A stretch of 64,000 bases of DNA. Origin: Halomarina litorea. GTDB taxonomy: Archaea > Halobacteriota > Halobacteria > Halobacteriales > Haloarculaceae. The notes beneath the pieces were generated by a model, which was not told where the DNA came from, searched no databases, and saw only the letters and a list, made by a program, of their open reading frames with translations. The stretch spans positions 620,001 through 684,000 of the forward strand of contig NZ_CP100448.1 in the NCBI RefSeq assembly GCF_024227715.1. The letters run 5' to 3'. How positions within the stretch are numbered: the stretch's first letter is position 1; every line of letters begins with the position of its first letter. Made by a program: the position numbers and the translations under genes. Of the stretch, positions 45,581-56,385 are shown piece after piece.

Positions 45581-47767
45581 CTAGAAGTAGTCGACGCCCT
45601 CGGGCAGTTCCGTCTTCATGCCCTTGCGCTCGCGGATGGCCATGATGGTCTCCGGCTGGAGGTTGTCGGCCATGACCTGGAACCCGGCGTTCTCCGTGTT
45701 CCACGACGCGCGACCCTCGGTGGCCGAGCGGATGTCGGAGGAGAACCCGATCATCTCGTCGACGGGCGCGATACCCTCGACGACCATGAGGTCACCCTCC
45801 TGATACATGTCGTCGACGCGGCCACGGCGACCCTGAATCTCGCCGGAGGCGGCGCCCATGTGCTCGTTGGGCACGTCGATGCGGACGTTCTGGATGGGTT
45901 CGAGGAGCTTGACGCGCGCGGCGATGAGACCACGGTGGACGGCCTCGCGGACGGCGGGGATGACCTGCGCCGGACCGCGGTGGATGGCGTCCTCGTGGAG
46001 GCGAGCGTCGTTCAGACGGATGAGCGTCCCCTGGACCGGTTCGGCGGCCAGCGGCCCGTCGTCGAGGGCCTCCTCGAGGCCCTCGATGACGAGTTCCATC
46101 GTCTCGTTGAGGTGCTGAATCCCCTTCGTGTCGTCGATGAGGATGTTCGTCCCGTGGATGTGCTCGACGTTCTGGGACGTGTCCTTGTCCATGCCGGCCT
46201 CCTGCAGCGCCTCGCGGCGCTCCAGTTCGGGCATGTCCATCGACGCCTCACCGAGGCGGAGCTTCTCGACGATGTCCTCCGAGAGCGGCTCGACGGTCAG
46301 GTAGAACCGGTTGTGACGGTTCGGCGAGATGCCCTCGACGGTGTCGCAGGCCCCGGTGACCTGCTCGCGGAACACGACGATGGGTTCGCCGGTCACGACC
46401 GGGATGCCCTGGTTGCGCTCGATACGCTGGGTGATGACCTCCAGGTGGAGTTCACCCTGCCCGGAGATGAGGTGCTCCCCGGTGTCCTCGTTGATGGTGA
46501 TCTGGATGGTCGGGTCCTCCTTCGAGACCTGACGGAGCGTCTCGATGAGCTTCGGGAGGTCGTCCATGCTCTTCGCCTCCACGCTCTTCGTGATGACCGG
46601 TTCCGAGATGTGCTCGATGGACTCGAAGGGGGTCATCTCGATGGAGGAGACGGTCGAGCCGGCGATGGCGTCGCGCAGGCCGGTGACGGCCGCGATGTTC
46701 CCCGCGGGAACGCGGTCGACCTCCTCGCGCTCGCCACCCATGTAGATGCCGACGGACTGGACGCGGTTCTTGCCCGCGGTGCCGGAGACGTACAGCTCCT
46801 GGCCCTTCTCGATGGTGCCCGAGAAGACACGACCGGCGGCGATCTCGCCGGCGTGGGGGTCGATGCCGATGTCGGTGACCATCAGGACGACTTCGCCGTC
46901 GTCGTCGACCAGGCGCATCTGCTCTGCGACGTCCGAGGTGTCGTCACCGCGCCAGATGCGCGGGATACGACGGGGCTGGGCGTCGAGCGGGTCCGGGAAG
47001 TGCTCACAGACCATGTCGAGGACGACGTTCGACAGCGGCGTCTGCTCGTGGAGCTCCTGGCGCTGGTCGTTGCGCTCCATGTCGATGATGTCGCCGAAGT
47101 CGAGCCCGGTGCGCTGCATCGACGGCATGGAGACGCCCCACTTGTAGAGGGCGGATCCGAAGCCGACGGTGCCCTCCTCGACGCTGACGGTCCAGTCGCC
47201 GACGTCGTCCATGTCCTCGGTCATGCCGCGAATGAGGTCGTTGACGTCGCGGATGACCTTGAGGAGGCGCTGTTGCATCTCCTGGGGCCCCTCCTGGAGC
47301 TCGGAGATGAGGCGGTCGACCTTGTTGATGAACAGCGCGGGCTTGACGCCCTCGCGGAGCGCCTGCCGGAGCACCGTCTCCGTCTGGGGCATCGCGCCCT
47401 CGACGGCGTCCACGACGACGAGCGCACCGTCGACGGCGCGCATCGCGCGGGTCACGTCGCCACCGAAGTCGACGTGGCCCGGCGTGTCGATGAGGTTGAT
47501 GAGGTGGTTCTTCCCCTCGTACTCGTGGGTCATCGAGACGTTCGCCGCGTCGATGGTGATGCCGCGTTCCTGTTCGTCCTCCTCGGTGTCCATCGCGAGC
47601 TGCTGGCCCGCGGTTTCGTCCGAAATCATCCCGGCACCGGCCAGGAGGTTGTCCGAAAGTGTCGTCTTTCCGTGGTCGACGTGAGCCGCGATGGCGATGT
47701 TCCGGATCTGCTCCGGCTTGTCCATCAGCTTCTCACATTCCTGTACGATTTTCTTACGTCGGCCCAT
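45581..47767 (-). CDS. fusA: Translation elongation factor EF-2
   Basis: The product is 728 aa, archaeal/eukaryotic type EF-2. GTPase motifs are AHVDHGKT (28-35), [10 protein letters not shown] and [23 protein letters not shown] near the end contains the His that is made into diphthamide. It drives ribosome translocation. Promoter: a CTTTTCAC box is about 25-32 nt upstream. In most archaea it lies in the str-type cluster with rps12 and rps7; here it is on the same strand but three genes apart from them. Confidence 0.97.
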   Translation of the reverse strand: MGRRKKIVQECEKLMDKPEQIRNIAIAAHVDHGKTTLSDNLLAGAGMISDETAGQQLAMDTEEDEQERGITIDAANVSMTHEYEGKNHLINLIDTPGHVDFGGDVTRAMRAVDGALVVVDAVEGAMPQTETVLRQALREGVKPALFINKVDRLISELQEGPQEMQQRLLKVIRDVNDLIRGMTEDMDDVGDWTVSVEEGTVGFGSALYKWGVSMPSMQRTGLDFGDIIDMERNDQRQELHEQTPLSNVVLDMVCEHFPDPLDAQPRRIPRIWRGDDTSDVAEQMRLVDDDGEVVLMVTDIGIDPHAGEIAAGRVFSGTIEKGQELYVSGTAGKNRVQSVGIYMGGEREEVDRVPAGNIAAVTGLRDAIAGSTVSSIEMTPFESIEHISEPVITKSVEAKSMDDLPKLIETLRQVSKEDPTIQITINEDTGEHLISGQGELHLEVITQRIERNQGIPVVTGEPIVVFREQVTGACDTVEGISPNRHNRFYLTVEPLSEDIVEKLRLGEASMDMPELERREALQEAGMDKDTSQNVEHIHGTNILIDDTKGIQHLNETMELVIEGLEEALDDGPLAAEPVQGTLIRLNDARLHEDAIHRGPAQVIPAVREAVHRGLIAARVKLLEPIQNVRIDVPNEHMGAASGEIQGRRGRVDDMYQEGDLMVVEGIAPVDEMIGFSSDIRSATEGRASWNTENAGFQVMADNLQPETIMAIRERKGMKTELPEGVDYF

Positions 47768-47948
47768 TACCGTGTTCTACCGACAGCGTAGTGAAAAGGG
47801 TAGTGTTTCCGCCGAGTGAGCGCGCACACGCCCGGAACCGGAGCGGTCACGCGGACCTGGTCGTCACCGGCGCTGAGCGGCACGATTTCGGTCGGTCCCG
47901 ACCCGCTTACCGTGCGGTCCCGTCCCGGGGGACGCTCGACGGCCCGAC

Positions 47949-48590
47949 TCACTCCCGGAGGTGGTCGTAGGCCTCCTTGACGCGCCGGAACGCCGCCTCG
48001 CTCCCCCCACGGTCGGGGTGGGTCTCCTTGACCCGGCGTCGGTAGGCGCGTCGCAGTTCCCCCTCGCCGGCGTCCGGGTCCACGCCGAGGACCTCGCAGG
48101 CCGCCGCAGTCGCCCGGTCGACCGTCTCGGCACTCCCGCTCCCGTCGGTCCGCGTGCCGGTCGCTCGGTCGCCACCCCGCCGGGTCCCGTCACCTCTCCG
48201 GTCGTCGCTCCGGGCTCGCTCCTCGCGCGAGCGCTCCCACTCGCGCCAGAACTCGTCGTCGAAGAACGACGCCTCGGGGTCGACGTCGCTCGGTTCCCAC
48301 CAGTCGTCCCACCCGCCCGGGTCCACGTCGGCGTAGCGAAAACCCTCGCGGTGCCAGTCCTCGGGGTCGGCGGCCTCGCCGTCGTCCTCGAACGTCGCCT
48401 CGCCGACGTCCGCGTAGATGTGGGCTATCATGCGGTCCCGGCCGACCCGCCAGAGCGCGTAGCTCGCGAGCGCGCACGCGAACGCGACGGGGAGTGCCGG
48501 ACCGTGTCCCCCGAGGCCCGCCGCGCCCAGCACCACCGCTAGGCCCGCCAGGACCGCCGAGAGCACGACGAGGAACCACGCACCCTTCAC
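47949..48590 (-). CDS. Membrane-anchored J-domain protein
   Basis: The product is 213 aa. Two N-terminal hydrophobic segments (~5-28 and ~33-46) anchor it. A long acidic and then Arg/Asp-rich linker (70-160) follows. The C-terminal J-domain is CEVLGVDPDAGEGELRRAYR and KETHPDRGGSEAAFRRV, with the HPD tripeptide that stimulates Hsp70. This is a one-J-domain co-chaperone, not a full DnaJ, as zinc and G/F regions are missing. It probably recruits DnaK to the membrane. It is 181 bp upstream of EF-2 on the same strand. Confidence 0.88.
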   Translation of the reverse strand: MKGAWFLVVLSAVLAGLAVVLGAAGLGGHGPALPVAFACALASYALWRVGRDRMIAHIYADVGEATFEDDGEAADPEDWHREGFRYADVDPGGWDDWWEPSDVDPEASFFDDEFWREWERSREERARSDDRRGDGTRRGGDRATGTRTDGSGSAETVDRATAAACEVLGVDPDAGEGELRRAYRRRVKETHPDRGGSEAAFRRVKEAYDHLRE

Positions 48591-48678
48591 AGCCGTCTAT
48601 CACGGCCCTCGTCACCTAAGCTTCTCGGCGCTCACCGACACAAGAGTCATACGCCCCGCAACCGTGGTACACTACAGC

Positions 48679-49431
48679 ATGGACGTTCGAGTGCTGGGTG
48701 GTGCGCCCGCGGAGCCGTTTCTGAGCGCCCGTGACCTGTTCGAGACCGAACACGACCTCTCGATGCCCGTCCGCGTCCGCGTCAGAGCCGACCCCGACGA
48801 GCGGACCTACACCGCGCACTACCCGGACCACCACGTGTTGAACATCTCCGCGCAGGCCGCCTCCAGTGCGATGGCCCGCGAACTCGCCCTCCACGAGTAC
48901 GCCCACATGCGCCGCAACGAGGAGGACCACCCCTCGCACGTGCAGTCCACCGAGGAGGCCCTCTACCTCGCGCTCGCCGGTCAGCGCGTGGAGCGACGGA
49001 AGCTCTCGCACTGCTATCAGATCGCCAACCACATGAAGGACATCTACGCGGACGACATCACCCTCGACGTGGCCCCCGCCGACAAACTCGTCGCGTTCCT
49101 CGAAGCCAGCCTCGCAGCCGCCCTCGCGGACAGACCGGCGCAGGCCCCCCAGGGCTGGCAGCGCCGCACCGCCGCCGCCGACCCCGAGATAACCGCCGTC
49201 AACGCCGCCTTCGCGCTGGCACTCGTCGAGCGACACGACCTCGTCGGCCCCGACCACCGCCTCTACGACCTCGCGCACGCGGCCGCCGACGACGCCCCCG
49301 GCGTCTCGCTCGCGGGGTTCAAACACCGCTTCAAGTCGCTCGTCGACGATCCCGACACGAGCGAGTACCGCAAGGCGCTGGTCGACGTGACCCGTGCGTA
49401 CGCTGTCAACACCGGACAGGCCGCGGACTGA
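48679..49431 (+). CDS. Conserved haloarchaeal HExxH protein (DUF5781-like)
   Basis: The product is 250 aa, soluble. LHEYAHMRRNEEDHPSHVQS holds HEYAH (His72, Glu73, His76), and TEEAL 16-17 residues later could give a third ligand Glu92 or Glu93. That would be a gluzincin-like zinc protease site. I recall this family as DUF5781, always close to ribosomal protein and EF-2 genes in haloarchaea; the name and synteny are from memory. No signal peptide, so it is cytoplasmic. Start at the ATG 48679; a GTG at 48664 is the alternative. It is the plus-strand gene within the otherwise minus-strand block. Confidence 0.72.
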   Translation: MDVRVLGGAPAEPFLSARDLFETEHDLSMPVRVRVRADPDERTYTAHYPDHHVLNISAQAASSAMARELALHEYAHMRRNEEDHPSHVQSTEEALYLALAGQRVERRKLSHCYQIANHMKDIYADDITLDVAPADKLVAFLEASLAAALADRPAQAPQGWQRRTAAADPEITAVNAAFALALVERHDLVGPDHRLYDLAHAAADDAPGVSLAGFKHRFKSLVDDPDTSEYRKALVDVTRAYAVNTGQAAD

Positions 49432-49514
49432 CCGCTCCCCTCGTCCTCACCCGACCCGCTCGTCATCACCGGCCTCTGCGACCGGGACGGGGGAAGAACC
49501 GAGCGACCGGTCGA

Positions 49515-50075
49515 CTACTGGACGTCCTTGTCGTCCGCCAGCCCCGCGTCCTCCTCCGAGAGGTAGACGTTCGCGTCGGGGTGCTGGTCGGCGTCCTCGA
49601 CGACCGCGCCCTCCTCGCGGAGGGTCTCGAGGGTCGCCTTCGCCTCGTCGTACCCCACGCCCCCGACGACGGTGACGAGGTGCAGGAGGGTGGACTCGGG
49701 GACGCTCTTGCCGTAGTCGTCCACCTCGCCGAGGAGGAACTGGAGGTGTTCGCGGGGGTCGGTGACGCCGCCGAGCGTCTCGTGCCAGTGGCGCGGGTAG
49801 ACGCTGATTCGGTCGTCGCCGAGGTCGTAGACGGCCTCCCCGCCGCCCCATCGGTCGGACGTGGTGAGGCCGTCCGAGAGGGGACCAGTGAACTCGTCGG
49901 TCGACCGCGCGGTGCGGTCGGCGACGCCCTCGGCGTACGCCTCGAACGTCTCACGGTCCACGCCCGCCCCCTCGTGTGGGTGGTGGCGTTCGACCAGCGA
50001 GAGCAGTTCCCTCGCGGTCAGGTACTTGCTCCGCTGGCCGGCCTCGTCGAGTACGTCGTCACGGAGTTCTGTCAT
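49515..50075 (-). CDS. Conserved haloarchaeal hypothetical protein (DUF5797-like)
   Basis: The product is 186 aa, acidic and soluble. It opens MTELRDDVLDEAGQRSKYLT, then ARELLSLVERHHPHEG, and has a middle part VYDLGDDRISVYPRHWHETL. The C-terminal ~50 residues (LLHLVTVVGGVGYDEAKATL, ETLREEGAVVEDADQHPDAN) look like a winged-helix domain, so it may bind DNA. Recalled family name DUF5797 is tentative. It lies between rps7 and the convergent HExxH gene, and 157 bp from rps7. Confidence 0.7.
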   Translation of the reverse strand: MTELRDDVLDEAGQRSKYLTARELLSLVERHHPHEGAGVDRETFEAYAEGVADRTARSTDEFTGPLSDGLTTSDRWGGGEAVYDLGDDRISVYPRHWHETLGGVTDPREHLQFLLGEVDDYGKSVPESTLLHLVTVVGGVGYDEAKATLETLREEGAVVEDADQHPDANVYLSEEDAGLADDKDVQ

Positions 50076-50232
50076 CGGCTTCGACTTGGGGTGCCGGAGT
50101 CATAAGCCCGCCGCGTGTGTCGATTTCCCACACGGCGGCGCGTCGGCTCACGTGGCACGACGAGAGGCCGCGGCGACGGGGGATCCCGGTGGCCGCGGGA
50201 GTAGACAGAGAGTCGCGAGCGGTCTCGCGAGG

Positions 50233-50853
50233 TTACCGGGCGGCGGCGGCGACGCGCTCTTTCTCCTCTTTCTGGTTGATGGCGTACGTCTGCACGTCGT
50301 AGTCCGCGGCGCCGATGAGCTGGCGGGCGAGCGCCTCGGGGGCGCTCGTCTTCGTCTTGTACGACGCGCTGTGGGTGCCCTCGGCGATGAACTTCAGCGC
50401 CTGGTCGACCCGGCGCTGGGGGGCGACGTCGACGGCCTTCGGGACGGAGATGCCACCGTACTTCAGGCGGACGGTCTCCTCGCGGGGGCCGCTGTGTTCG
50501 ACGGCCTGGACGAGCACCTGCACGGGGCTCTCGTCGGTGCGCTCGTGGACGATGTCGAACGCCTCGCGGACGATGCGCGTGGTGCGCTGTTTCTGGCCCG
50601 TGTTCTCCTCGGTCTGCATGAGGCGGTTGATGAGCCGCTCGACGATGCTGATCTCGCTCTTCTTGAACTGCTTGTTCGCGTGGCGGCCCATCGTGTGGGC
50701 GACCGGCGAGACCGTGATGTAGCGCTGCGTCGAGGGGTCGGAGTACGCGATGTCGGAGACGTCCCACTTACCGAACAGCAGGGCGTCGACCGTCTCCTCC
50801 TCGTCGTCGGTGCCGGCGGGCGGCTCCGGCTCGGGTGCTTCGGACTCGGACAT
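50233..50853 (-). CDS. rps7: 30S ribosomal protein S7
   Basis: The product is 206 aa, archaeal uS7. It binds the 3' domain of 16S rRNA and starts head assembly. The N-terminal ~25 residues are an acidic Glu/Pro extension. The core shows KWDVSDIAYSDPSTQRYITV, RHANKQFKKSEISIVERLIN and QVLVQAVEHSGPREETVRLK. It starts in a one-base overlap with the rps12 stop (TAATG), so the two are translationally coupled. Confidence 0.97.
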   Translation of the reverse strand: MSESEAPEPEPPAGTDDEEETVDALLFGKWDVSDIAYSDPSTQRYITVSPVAHTMGRHANKQFKKSEISIVERLINRLMQTEENTGQKQRTTRIVREAFDIVHERTDESPVQVLVQAVEHSGPREETVRLKYGGISVPKAVDVAPQRRVDQALKFIAEGTHSASYKTKTSAPEALARQLIGAADYDVQTYAINQKEEKERVAAAAR

Positions 50854-51281
50854 TATCGGACGGGTTTCTCCGCGTTCCCGCGGACGAGTTCGATCATGGA
50901 GACGCCGTTGACCTTCTCGACCTTGTAGTTGACACCGGAGAGGTCGCCCATCGCGCGACCCTTCGCCCCACCGATACCGGCGATGGTGACCTCGTCGTGC
51001 TCGTCGATGAACGAGATGGCACCGTCACCGGGACAGAACGCGGTGACCTGCTTGCCGTTCTTGATGAGCTGGACTCGGACGCACTTCCGGATGGCCGAGT
51101 TGGGCTGTTTGGCCTCGATGCCCACCTTCTCCAGTACGATACCGCGGCCCTGCGGGGCCCCTTCGAGCGGGTCCGACTTCTTGCCGAGCCCGCGAGCGCG
51201 ACGCGCGTACTTCGAGTCGGACCACCGGTGTTTCTGGCGGTCCTTCTGAAGCTTCCGCGCGGCGTACTTGCCGTTCGCCAT
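50853..51281 (-). CDS. rps12: 30S ribosomal protein S12
   Basis: The product is 142 aa, archaeal uS12, at the decoding centre. The C-terminal core has [20 protein letters not shown], with the conserved PNSA loop, and [20 protein letters not shown]. The N-terminus is basic ([20 protein letters not shown]). It starts the rps12-rps7 operon and has its own promoter region, separating it from nusA upstream. Confidence 0.97.
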   Translation of the reverse strand: MANGKYAARKLQKDRQKHRWSDSKYARRARGLGKKSDPLEGAPQGRGIVLEKVGIEAKQPNSAIRKCVRVQLIKNGKQVTAFCPGDGAISFIDEHDEVTIAGIGGAKGRAMGDLSGVNYKVEKVNGVSMIELVRGNAEKPVR

Positions 51282-51288
51282 AGTAGCG

Positions 51289-51314
51289 CGAGCTACCGGA
51301 CCGAGCTACTTAAG
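51289..51314 (-). promoter_or_regulatory. rps12 promoter: TATA box and 13-nt-spaced direct repeats
   Basis: On the minus strand CTTAAG (51309-51314) is 28-33 nt before the ATG at 51281. Two copies of GTAGCTCG (51302-51309 and 51289-51296) are 13 nt apart start to start. Same geometry as in the eIF1 promoter, with a different repeat unit. Confidence 0.45.
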
Positions 51315-51405
51315 GCTCCCTTTTCGACGCGACTCGCCCGTGCGAGGCGTCGACACCCGTTCCGTCTCCGAACGCTCTTGTATCTCCACCCTGTACCGGG
51401 CGGAC

Positions 51406-51666
51406 ATGGCAAACGCATCCTCCGACGGGGCCGTCGACTCCCGCCCCGCCGACGCCAGTTCCTCGCTCGGGACCGCGATGCTCATCCGGGCCGGCGTGTT
51501 CATCCTCGGGACGTTCGCCCTCGCGTTCCTCGTGACCGTCACCATGGGCGACGACGGGATGTCCGGCGTCCTCGTCGGTATCCTCCTCAGCCTCTCGGGA
51601 CTCGCGTTCGTCGGAACGGTCGTCGCCGCCGTCCTCGCGGCGGTCCGGAGCTACCGTCGCGGCTGA
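51406..51666 (+). CDS. Small two-span membrane protein, unknown
   Basis: The product is 86 aa. A Ser/Asp-rich N-terminus (1-20) precedes two helices, ~24-46 (AMLILRAGVFILG-like LIRAGVFILGTFALAFLVTV) and ~52-80 (GVLVGILLSLSGLAFVGTVV). They are joined by a short loop TMGDDGM. The tail RSYRRG is basic. It is the only plus-strand gene between nusA and rps12. No family recognised with confidence. Confidence 0.62.
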   Translation: MANASSDGAVDSRPADASSSLGTAMLIRAGVFILGTFALAFLVTVTMGDDGMSGVLVGILLSLSGLAFVGTVVAAVLAAVRSYRRG

Positions 51667-51812
51667 CGCGCCGACTCCCGAACCAACCCCGCCGCTCCTC
51701 GTAGCAGTCACGTCCCCGGAGCCGTCCCCCGCAAAGTGGTCGCTCCTCGTGCGATACATCGCAACGGGAATCGGGTTCCGCGGTCCAGCGGGGACGGCGT
51801 CGCCCGCTCAGT

Positions 51813-52232
51813 TCACGTCAGTTCGACGTCGTCGATGTCGAAGTGCCGGGCCGCGAGCGTCCGGGCGCGGTCGATGGTCCGTCCCTCCTTGCCGATGGCG
51901 ACGCCGCGGTCCTCGCTCGCCACCTCGACGTACGCGACGGTGTCCTCGTTCTCGCTGATGGTCACGTTGTACACCGCCGCCGGCGCCAGCGCGTTCGCGA
52001 CGAACGCCTCCGGCGTGTCCGCGTCCTCGACGAGTTCGACCGACCGTCCCACGCGGGATTCGACGCGCTTGACGCGCTCGCCGGCCGACCCGATGGCCTT
52101 GCCCATCTCCCCCGGCGGGACGAGGAAGACGATGCGGTCGTTCTCGACGACGCAGTCGCGTGCCGCCACGTCCGTCTCGTCTTCGAACAGGGCGATGAAC
52201 TGCCGTGCCTCGTCCGTGAGGGTGACGCGCAT
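51813..52232 (-). CDS. nusA: NusA-like transcription factor (KH domains)
   Basis: The product is 139 aa, the short archaeal NusA of two KH domains without the bacterial N-terminal polymerase-binding domain. KH signature loops are visible: PPGEMGKAIGSAGERVKRVE (GxxG) in the first and VAIGKEGRTIDRARTLAARH in the second. It starts in a one-base overlap with the rpoA2 stop (TGATG). It likely acts with RNA polymerase in termination or RNA folding. Confidence 0.95.
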   Translation of the reverse strand: MRVTLTDEARQFIALFEDETDVAARDCVVENDRIVFLVPPGEMGKAIGSAGERVKRVESRVGRSVELVEDADTPEAFVANALAPAAVYNVTISENEDTVAYVEVASEDRGVAIGKEGRTIDRARTLAARHFDIDDVELT

Positions 52233-53428
52233 CAGTCGGCGCTCTCTTCGCGACGCGACCCCATCCGAAGGGTCACGTCACCCGTGCCCAGCTTGATGGG
52301 CTTGCCGACGATGACGTTCTCCGTGACGCCGTTCAGGTCGTCCACCTCGCCGTGGATGGCGGCGTCCAGCAGGTGGTTGACGGTGACCTCGAACGCCGCA
52401 CGCGCGAGGACGCTGTCCTTGTCGCCGGAGATGCCGTGGCGACCGATGGACTCGATGGTCCCGGGGTTGGTCATGATGTCCGCCACGAGCATGAGGTGGC
52501 GGATGTTCACGTCGCCCAGCCCCTGCTCTTCGAGCGTGTTCATCGTCTCCTCGATGATGGCCTCGCGGGCGGCCTCCACGCCGAGCTGTCGGTAGATCTC
52601 GTGGATGTTGTTACACGTCGTCCGGGAGGCGTCGACGCCCTCGATGTCGAGCACCTTGCCGAAGGCCGACCCCTCGGTGTAGAGGACGAACTCCTCGCGG
52701 TCGTCCTCCAGTTTCTCCTTGCGGATGACGACGCGGGAGACGTCGTCGATGCCCTTGAAGACGACGTCGCGCAGCTCCTCGACCAGCTGGAGCAGGCCGC
52801 GATACGAGGGTTCCTCGGGGCCGAACTCGATGACCGTCCCCTCGGGGGTGACGGTGTCGACGCCGAGTTTCGACTCGATAGTCTCGGCGATCTCCTGCGT
52901 GACCTCCTCGGTGTGCGAGACGGTCGGCCAGCGCTCCTCCAGGGTCTCCTCGTTGAGGTCGATGCGGACGAGCATGTCCGCGACGTTCGTCGAGACGTCA
53001 CCCAGCGCGAGGATGCGCGTCGCCTCGATCTTCCAGACGACCTCGTGGGCCTTCTCGCGGTCCTCGGCGTACTCGTCTTCGAGGTGGACCGTCATCATCG
53101 GGGTGTCCGGGGTCTTCCGGGCGTCCACGAGTTCGATGAGGCGCGGCAGCCCCTGCGTCACGTCGATCTCGGCGACGCCCGCGTAGTGGAACGTGTTCAT
53201 CGTCATCTGCGTCCCCGGTTCCCCGATGGACTGCGCGGAGACGGTTCCGACGGGGTCGAGCGGGTCGACCCGCGTGTCGAGGTAGCGTCGCTCGACCCGG
53301 TCGAGGACGCGAACCGCCGTCTCGGTGTCCGCGATGTCCTTCTCGTCGATGACCCGGTACACCTCGTCTTTCAGCCGCTTCGGGAGTTCGCTCCCCTCGA
53401 CGGCCGTCTCGATGTCGTCGCTCACCAT
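52232..53428 (-). CDS. rpoA2: RNA polymerase subunit A''
   Basis: The product is 398 aa, the C-terminal part of the largest subunit, split from A'. It includes the bridge-helix end and jaw: [20 protein letters not shown] and [20 protein letters not shown] are the conserved beta'-like region G. The C-terminus contains [20 protein letters not shown] and [20 protein letters not shown]. It overlaps the rpoA1 stop by one base (TGATG). No intein. Confidence 0.97.
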   Translation of the reverse strand: MVSDDIETAVEGSELPKRLKDEVYRVIDEKDIADTETAVRVLDRVERRYLDTRVDPLDPVGTVSAQSIGEPGTQMTMNTFHYAGVAEIDVTQGLPRLIELVDARKTPDTPMMTVHLEDEYAEDREKAHEVVWKIEATRILALGDVSTNVADMLVRIDLNEETLEERWPTVSHTEEVTQEIAETIESKLGVDTVTPEGTVIEFGPEEPSYRGLLQLVEELRDVVFKGIDDVSRVVIRKEKLEDDREEFVLYTEGSAFGKVLDIEGVDASRTTCNNIHEIYRQLGVEAAREAIIEETMNTLEEQGLGDVNIRHLMLVADIMTNPGTIESIGRHGISGDKDSVLARAAFEVTVNHLLDAAIHGEVDDLNGVTENVIVGKPIKLGTGDVTLRMGSRREESAD

Positions 53429-56382
53429 CAGTCGTCACCCGTCGCGAAGTGGTCCATGTGTTCGGAGAGGTTGGTCTGCTTGTCCTGTGCGTCGAGGAAC
53501 TCGTCACCGTCGTCGTCGAACTCCGCCTCGAGGACGCCCTCGGCGATGGCCTCGACGTCGATGTCGTTCTCCTCGTCCGAGGAGACGGTCACGGGCGAGG
53601 TGCCGTCCTCGCCGAACTCGAACTGCACGATGGTGTCCGAGGTGTCCCGGACGGTGCCGTCGTACTGCGTCTCCAGTTCGGAGAGCGCGTTGATGAGGCG
53701 ACGCTGGAGGTAGCCGGACTTCGAGGTCCGGACCGCCGTGTCCACCAGCCCCTCGCGGCCACCCATCGCGTGGAAGAAGAACTCCCGCGGGGTCAGCCCC
53801 GACCGGTAGGACGACTCCACGAAGCCGTGGGCGTCCGCGCTCAGGTCGTCGGGCTGGTAGTGGCTCAGCGTGCGGTCCTCGTAGCCGCGGTTGATGCGCT
53901 CGCCGCGCACCGCCTGCTGGCCGACACAGCCGGCCATCTGCGTGAGGTTCAGCATCGACCCACGCGCCCCCGACCGGGCCATGACCACTGCCGGGTTGTC
54001 GTCCTCGAGGTACTCGTCGGCGATGTCACCCGCGCTGTCGCGGGCCTTGCCGAGCGTCTGCATGATCTTCATCTCGAGGGTCTCGTCGACGGTCCGACCG
54101 GGCAGGCTCTCCAAGTCGCCGTTCTCGTAGGTCTCGATGAGTTCCTGCACCCGTTCGTACGCGTTGTCGATGGCCTCGGTGATCTGTTCTTCCGCCTCCC
54201 GCGGGACCGACTCGTCGTCGATACCGATGGAGAACCCGAAGTGCATGATGGAGCGCATCGCGAGCGTCGCCACCTCGTTGATGAACATCCGGGCGCGCGT
54301 CGTCGAGTACTGCTTGCAGATGGTATCAACCACTTCCCCGCCGAACGCCCCGACGGCGTCCTCGTCCACCGTGCCCTCGACGTGTTGGCCGTCCTCGATG
54401 AGGACGGTGTCGCCCGTCGATGAGGTGAACTCCAGGTCCAGACCGTCCGGCAGGAGTTCCGAGAAGATGGTCCGGCCCGTCCAGTAGGCCTTGCCCTCCT
54501 CGTCCTCGCCGTCGGGTTCGGGCAGTTCGTCCACCCGCGTCGCACGCAGGAGGTCGAGCGCCTGCGTCTCGTTGAACTGGGGGTTCTCGTTGGTCAGCAG
54601 GTACGTCCCGCTGATGTGGTCCTGAATCGCCCCGATGATGTTCTCGCCGAAGCGCGGGGAGAGAATCTGCTCCTGTACGCGCATGAGGACGCGCGCCTCC
54701 GCGCGGGCCTCCTCGTTCTGGAGGGCGTGCATGTTCATCTCGTCCCCGTCGAAGTCGGCGTTGTACGGGGGACAGACGACGGTGTTCAGCCGGAACGTCT
54801 TGTACGGCATCACGACCACTTCGTGGGCCATGATGGACATCCGGTGGAGCGAGGGCTGTCGGTTGAAGATGACGATGTCCCCGTCGATGAGGTGTCGGTT
54901 GACCTCCCAACCGGGTTTGACGAACTGCTCGATTTCGTTGTCCTCGTCCATCCCCGCCAGCGCCTTGCAGTTCTTCTCGGTCACCTTCAGTCGGCGGCCG
55001 TCGGGCCGCTTGACGTAGTTCGCGCCGGGGTGCTTCTCCGGGCCGTTCGCGACGTAGCGGCGAGCCTCCTCGACGTTGCGCTCGGTGACGTTCATCGTCT
55101 GGGTCATCTCCGTCGCGACGCGGTCCGGGACGCCCACCTCGTTCAGCGAGAGGGTGGGGTCCGGGGAGATGACGGTCCGCGCGGAGAAGTTCACACGCTT
55201 GCCGGACAGCGAGCCACGGAAGCGCCCCTCCTTGCCCTTCAGCCGCTGGCTGAGCGTCTTCAGCGGACGCCCGGAGCGGTGACGGGCGGGCGGCGTGCCC
55301 GAGATCTCGTTGTCCATGAACGTCGTGACGTGGTACTGCAGCAGTTCCCAGAGGTCCTCGATGATCAACTGCGGGGCCCCCGCCTCGCGGTTCTCCATGA
55401 ACCGCTGGTTGATGCGGATGATGTCCACCAGCTTGTGGGTCAGGTCGTCCTCCGAACGCTGGCCGTTGTCCAGCGTGATGGAGGGACGGGCGGTGACCGG
55501 CGGCACCGGCAGGACGGTCAGAATCATCCACTCCGGTCGGGACTTCTCGGCGTCGATGCCGATGGCCGCGATGTCCTCGTCGGGGATGTCCTCGAACCAG
55601 TCGCGGATGTCCGAGGGCATCAGCTTGTTCATGTCCTCCTCGGTCAGGTCGACGTCCAGCGCCTTCTCCAGGGCCTTCCGGTCGTCGGGCCGCGGACGGA
55701 ACTCGCCCGAGAGGATGTCGCTGATGCGCCCCGAGTCGATGCCCGTCTCGTCGGCGAGGTCCGTCGGCGACTTCGGGGCCCGGTCCACGTCGCCCTCCTC
55801 CTCGTCACCGACCGGCCGGCCCTCCATGGCCGCCGCGATGCGCTCGGCGTAGTCCGAGGAGAGCACGTCCTGTACCTCGTAGTACGTCGTGGGCTTCTCG
55901 TGGTTGATGTCGTACTGCTTCTCGCCGCAGTACGGACAGCGGTTCTTCTTTCTGGCCTGCCGGATGGCGGCCTTCGTCACGTCGTTCAGGTCGTCGCCCA
56001 GCTGGCGGGTGCGCGTGAGTCGGTCGCGGAACTCCGCCTTCTCGTCCTCGGTGAGACAGAGCCGCGAGCACTCGCGACAGGTGCCGCGCAGGAGCCGGCG
56101 GATGAGCTTCGAGAACCCGACGTGGATGACGGGCGCGGCCAGTTCGATGTGGCCGAAGTGCCCGTTGCACGACCCCGAGTGCTTCCCGCAGGTCTTGCAC
56201 TCCAGCCCGGGGTCGATGACGCCCAGACGCGGGTCCATCAGCCCCATGTCGATGGGGAAGCCGTCGTCGTCGTAGGTGTCGGCCGTGATGACCTTCGTGG
56301 CCGACATCTCGCGGTACTCCTCGGGGTTCATCAGCCCGAAGCTGAGCTTCCCGATGGTCTTGGGGGATTGGTTGACACTCAT
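53428..56382 (-). CDS. rpoA1: RNA polymerase subunit A'
   Basis: The product is 984 aa. The N-terminal zinc site is [20 protein letters not shown] and CRECSRLC. The active-site triad of aspartates is in [11 protein letters not shown] (~residue 542). Further conserved regions are [20 protein letters not shown] and VSNQPSLHRM-like [20 protein letters not shown]. It forms the catalytic core with B'/B''. An acidic helical insert at ~195-255 ([20 protein letters not shown] onward) includes a Cro/XRE-like helix typical of haloarchaeal A'. It is followed without gap by rpoA2. Confidence 0.97.
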   Translation of the reverse strand: MSVNQSPKTIGKLSFGLMNPEEYREMSATKVITADTYDDDGFPIDMGLMDPRLGVIDPGLECKTCGKHSGSCNGHFGHIELAAPVIHVGFSKLIRRLLRGTCRECSRLCLTEDEKAEFRDRLTRTRQLGDDLNDVTKAAIRQARKKNRCPYCGEKQYDINHEKPTTYYEVQDVLSSDYAERIAAAMEGRPVGDEEEGDVDRAPKSPTDLADETGIDSGRISDILSGEFRPRPDDRKALEKALDVDLTEEDMNKLMPSDIRDWFEDIPDEDIAAIGIDAEKSRPEWMILTVLPVPPVTARPSITLDNGQRSEDDLTHKLVDIIRINQRFMENREAGAPQLIIEDLWELLQYHVTTFMDNEISGTPPARHRSGRPLKTLSQRLKGKEGRFRGSLSGKRVNFSARTVISPDPTLSLNEVGVPDRVATEMTQTMNVTERNVEEARRYVANGPEKHPGANYVKRPDGRRLKVTEKNCKALAGMDEDNEIEQFVKPGWEVNRHLIDGDIVIFNRQPSLHRMSIMAHEVVVMPYKTFRLNTVVCPPYNADFDGDEMNMHALQNEEARAEARVLMRVQEQILSPRFGENIIGAIQDHISGTYLLTNENPQFNETQALDLLRATRVDELPEPDGEDEEGKAYWTGRTIFSELLPDGLDLEFTSSTGDTVLIEDGQHVEGTVDEDAVGAFGGEVVDTICKQYSTTRARMFINEVATLAMRSIMHFGFSIGIDDESVPREAEEQITEAIDNAYERVQELIETYENGDLESLPGRTVDETLEMKIMQTLGKARDSAGDIADEYLEDDNPAVVMARSGARGSMLNLTQMAGCVGQQAVRGERINRGYEDRTLSHYQPDDLSADAHGFVESSYRSGLTPREFFFHAMGGREGLVDTAVRTSKSGYLQRRLINALSELETQYDGTVRDTSDTIVQFEFGEDGTSPVTVSSDEENDIDVEAIAEGVLEAEFDDDGDEFLDAQDKQTNLSEHMDHFATGDD

Positions 56383-56385
56383 GGG

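Noticed and set aside
53428-56382. Intein in RNA polymerase A' or in EF-2
   Set aside because: Lengths (984 and 728 aa) and uninterrupted motifs leave no room for an intein.
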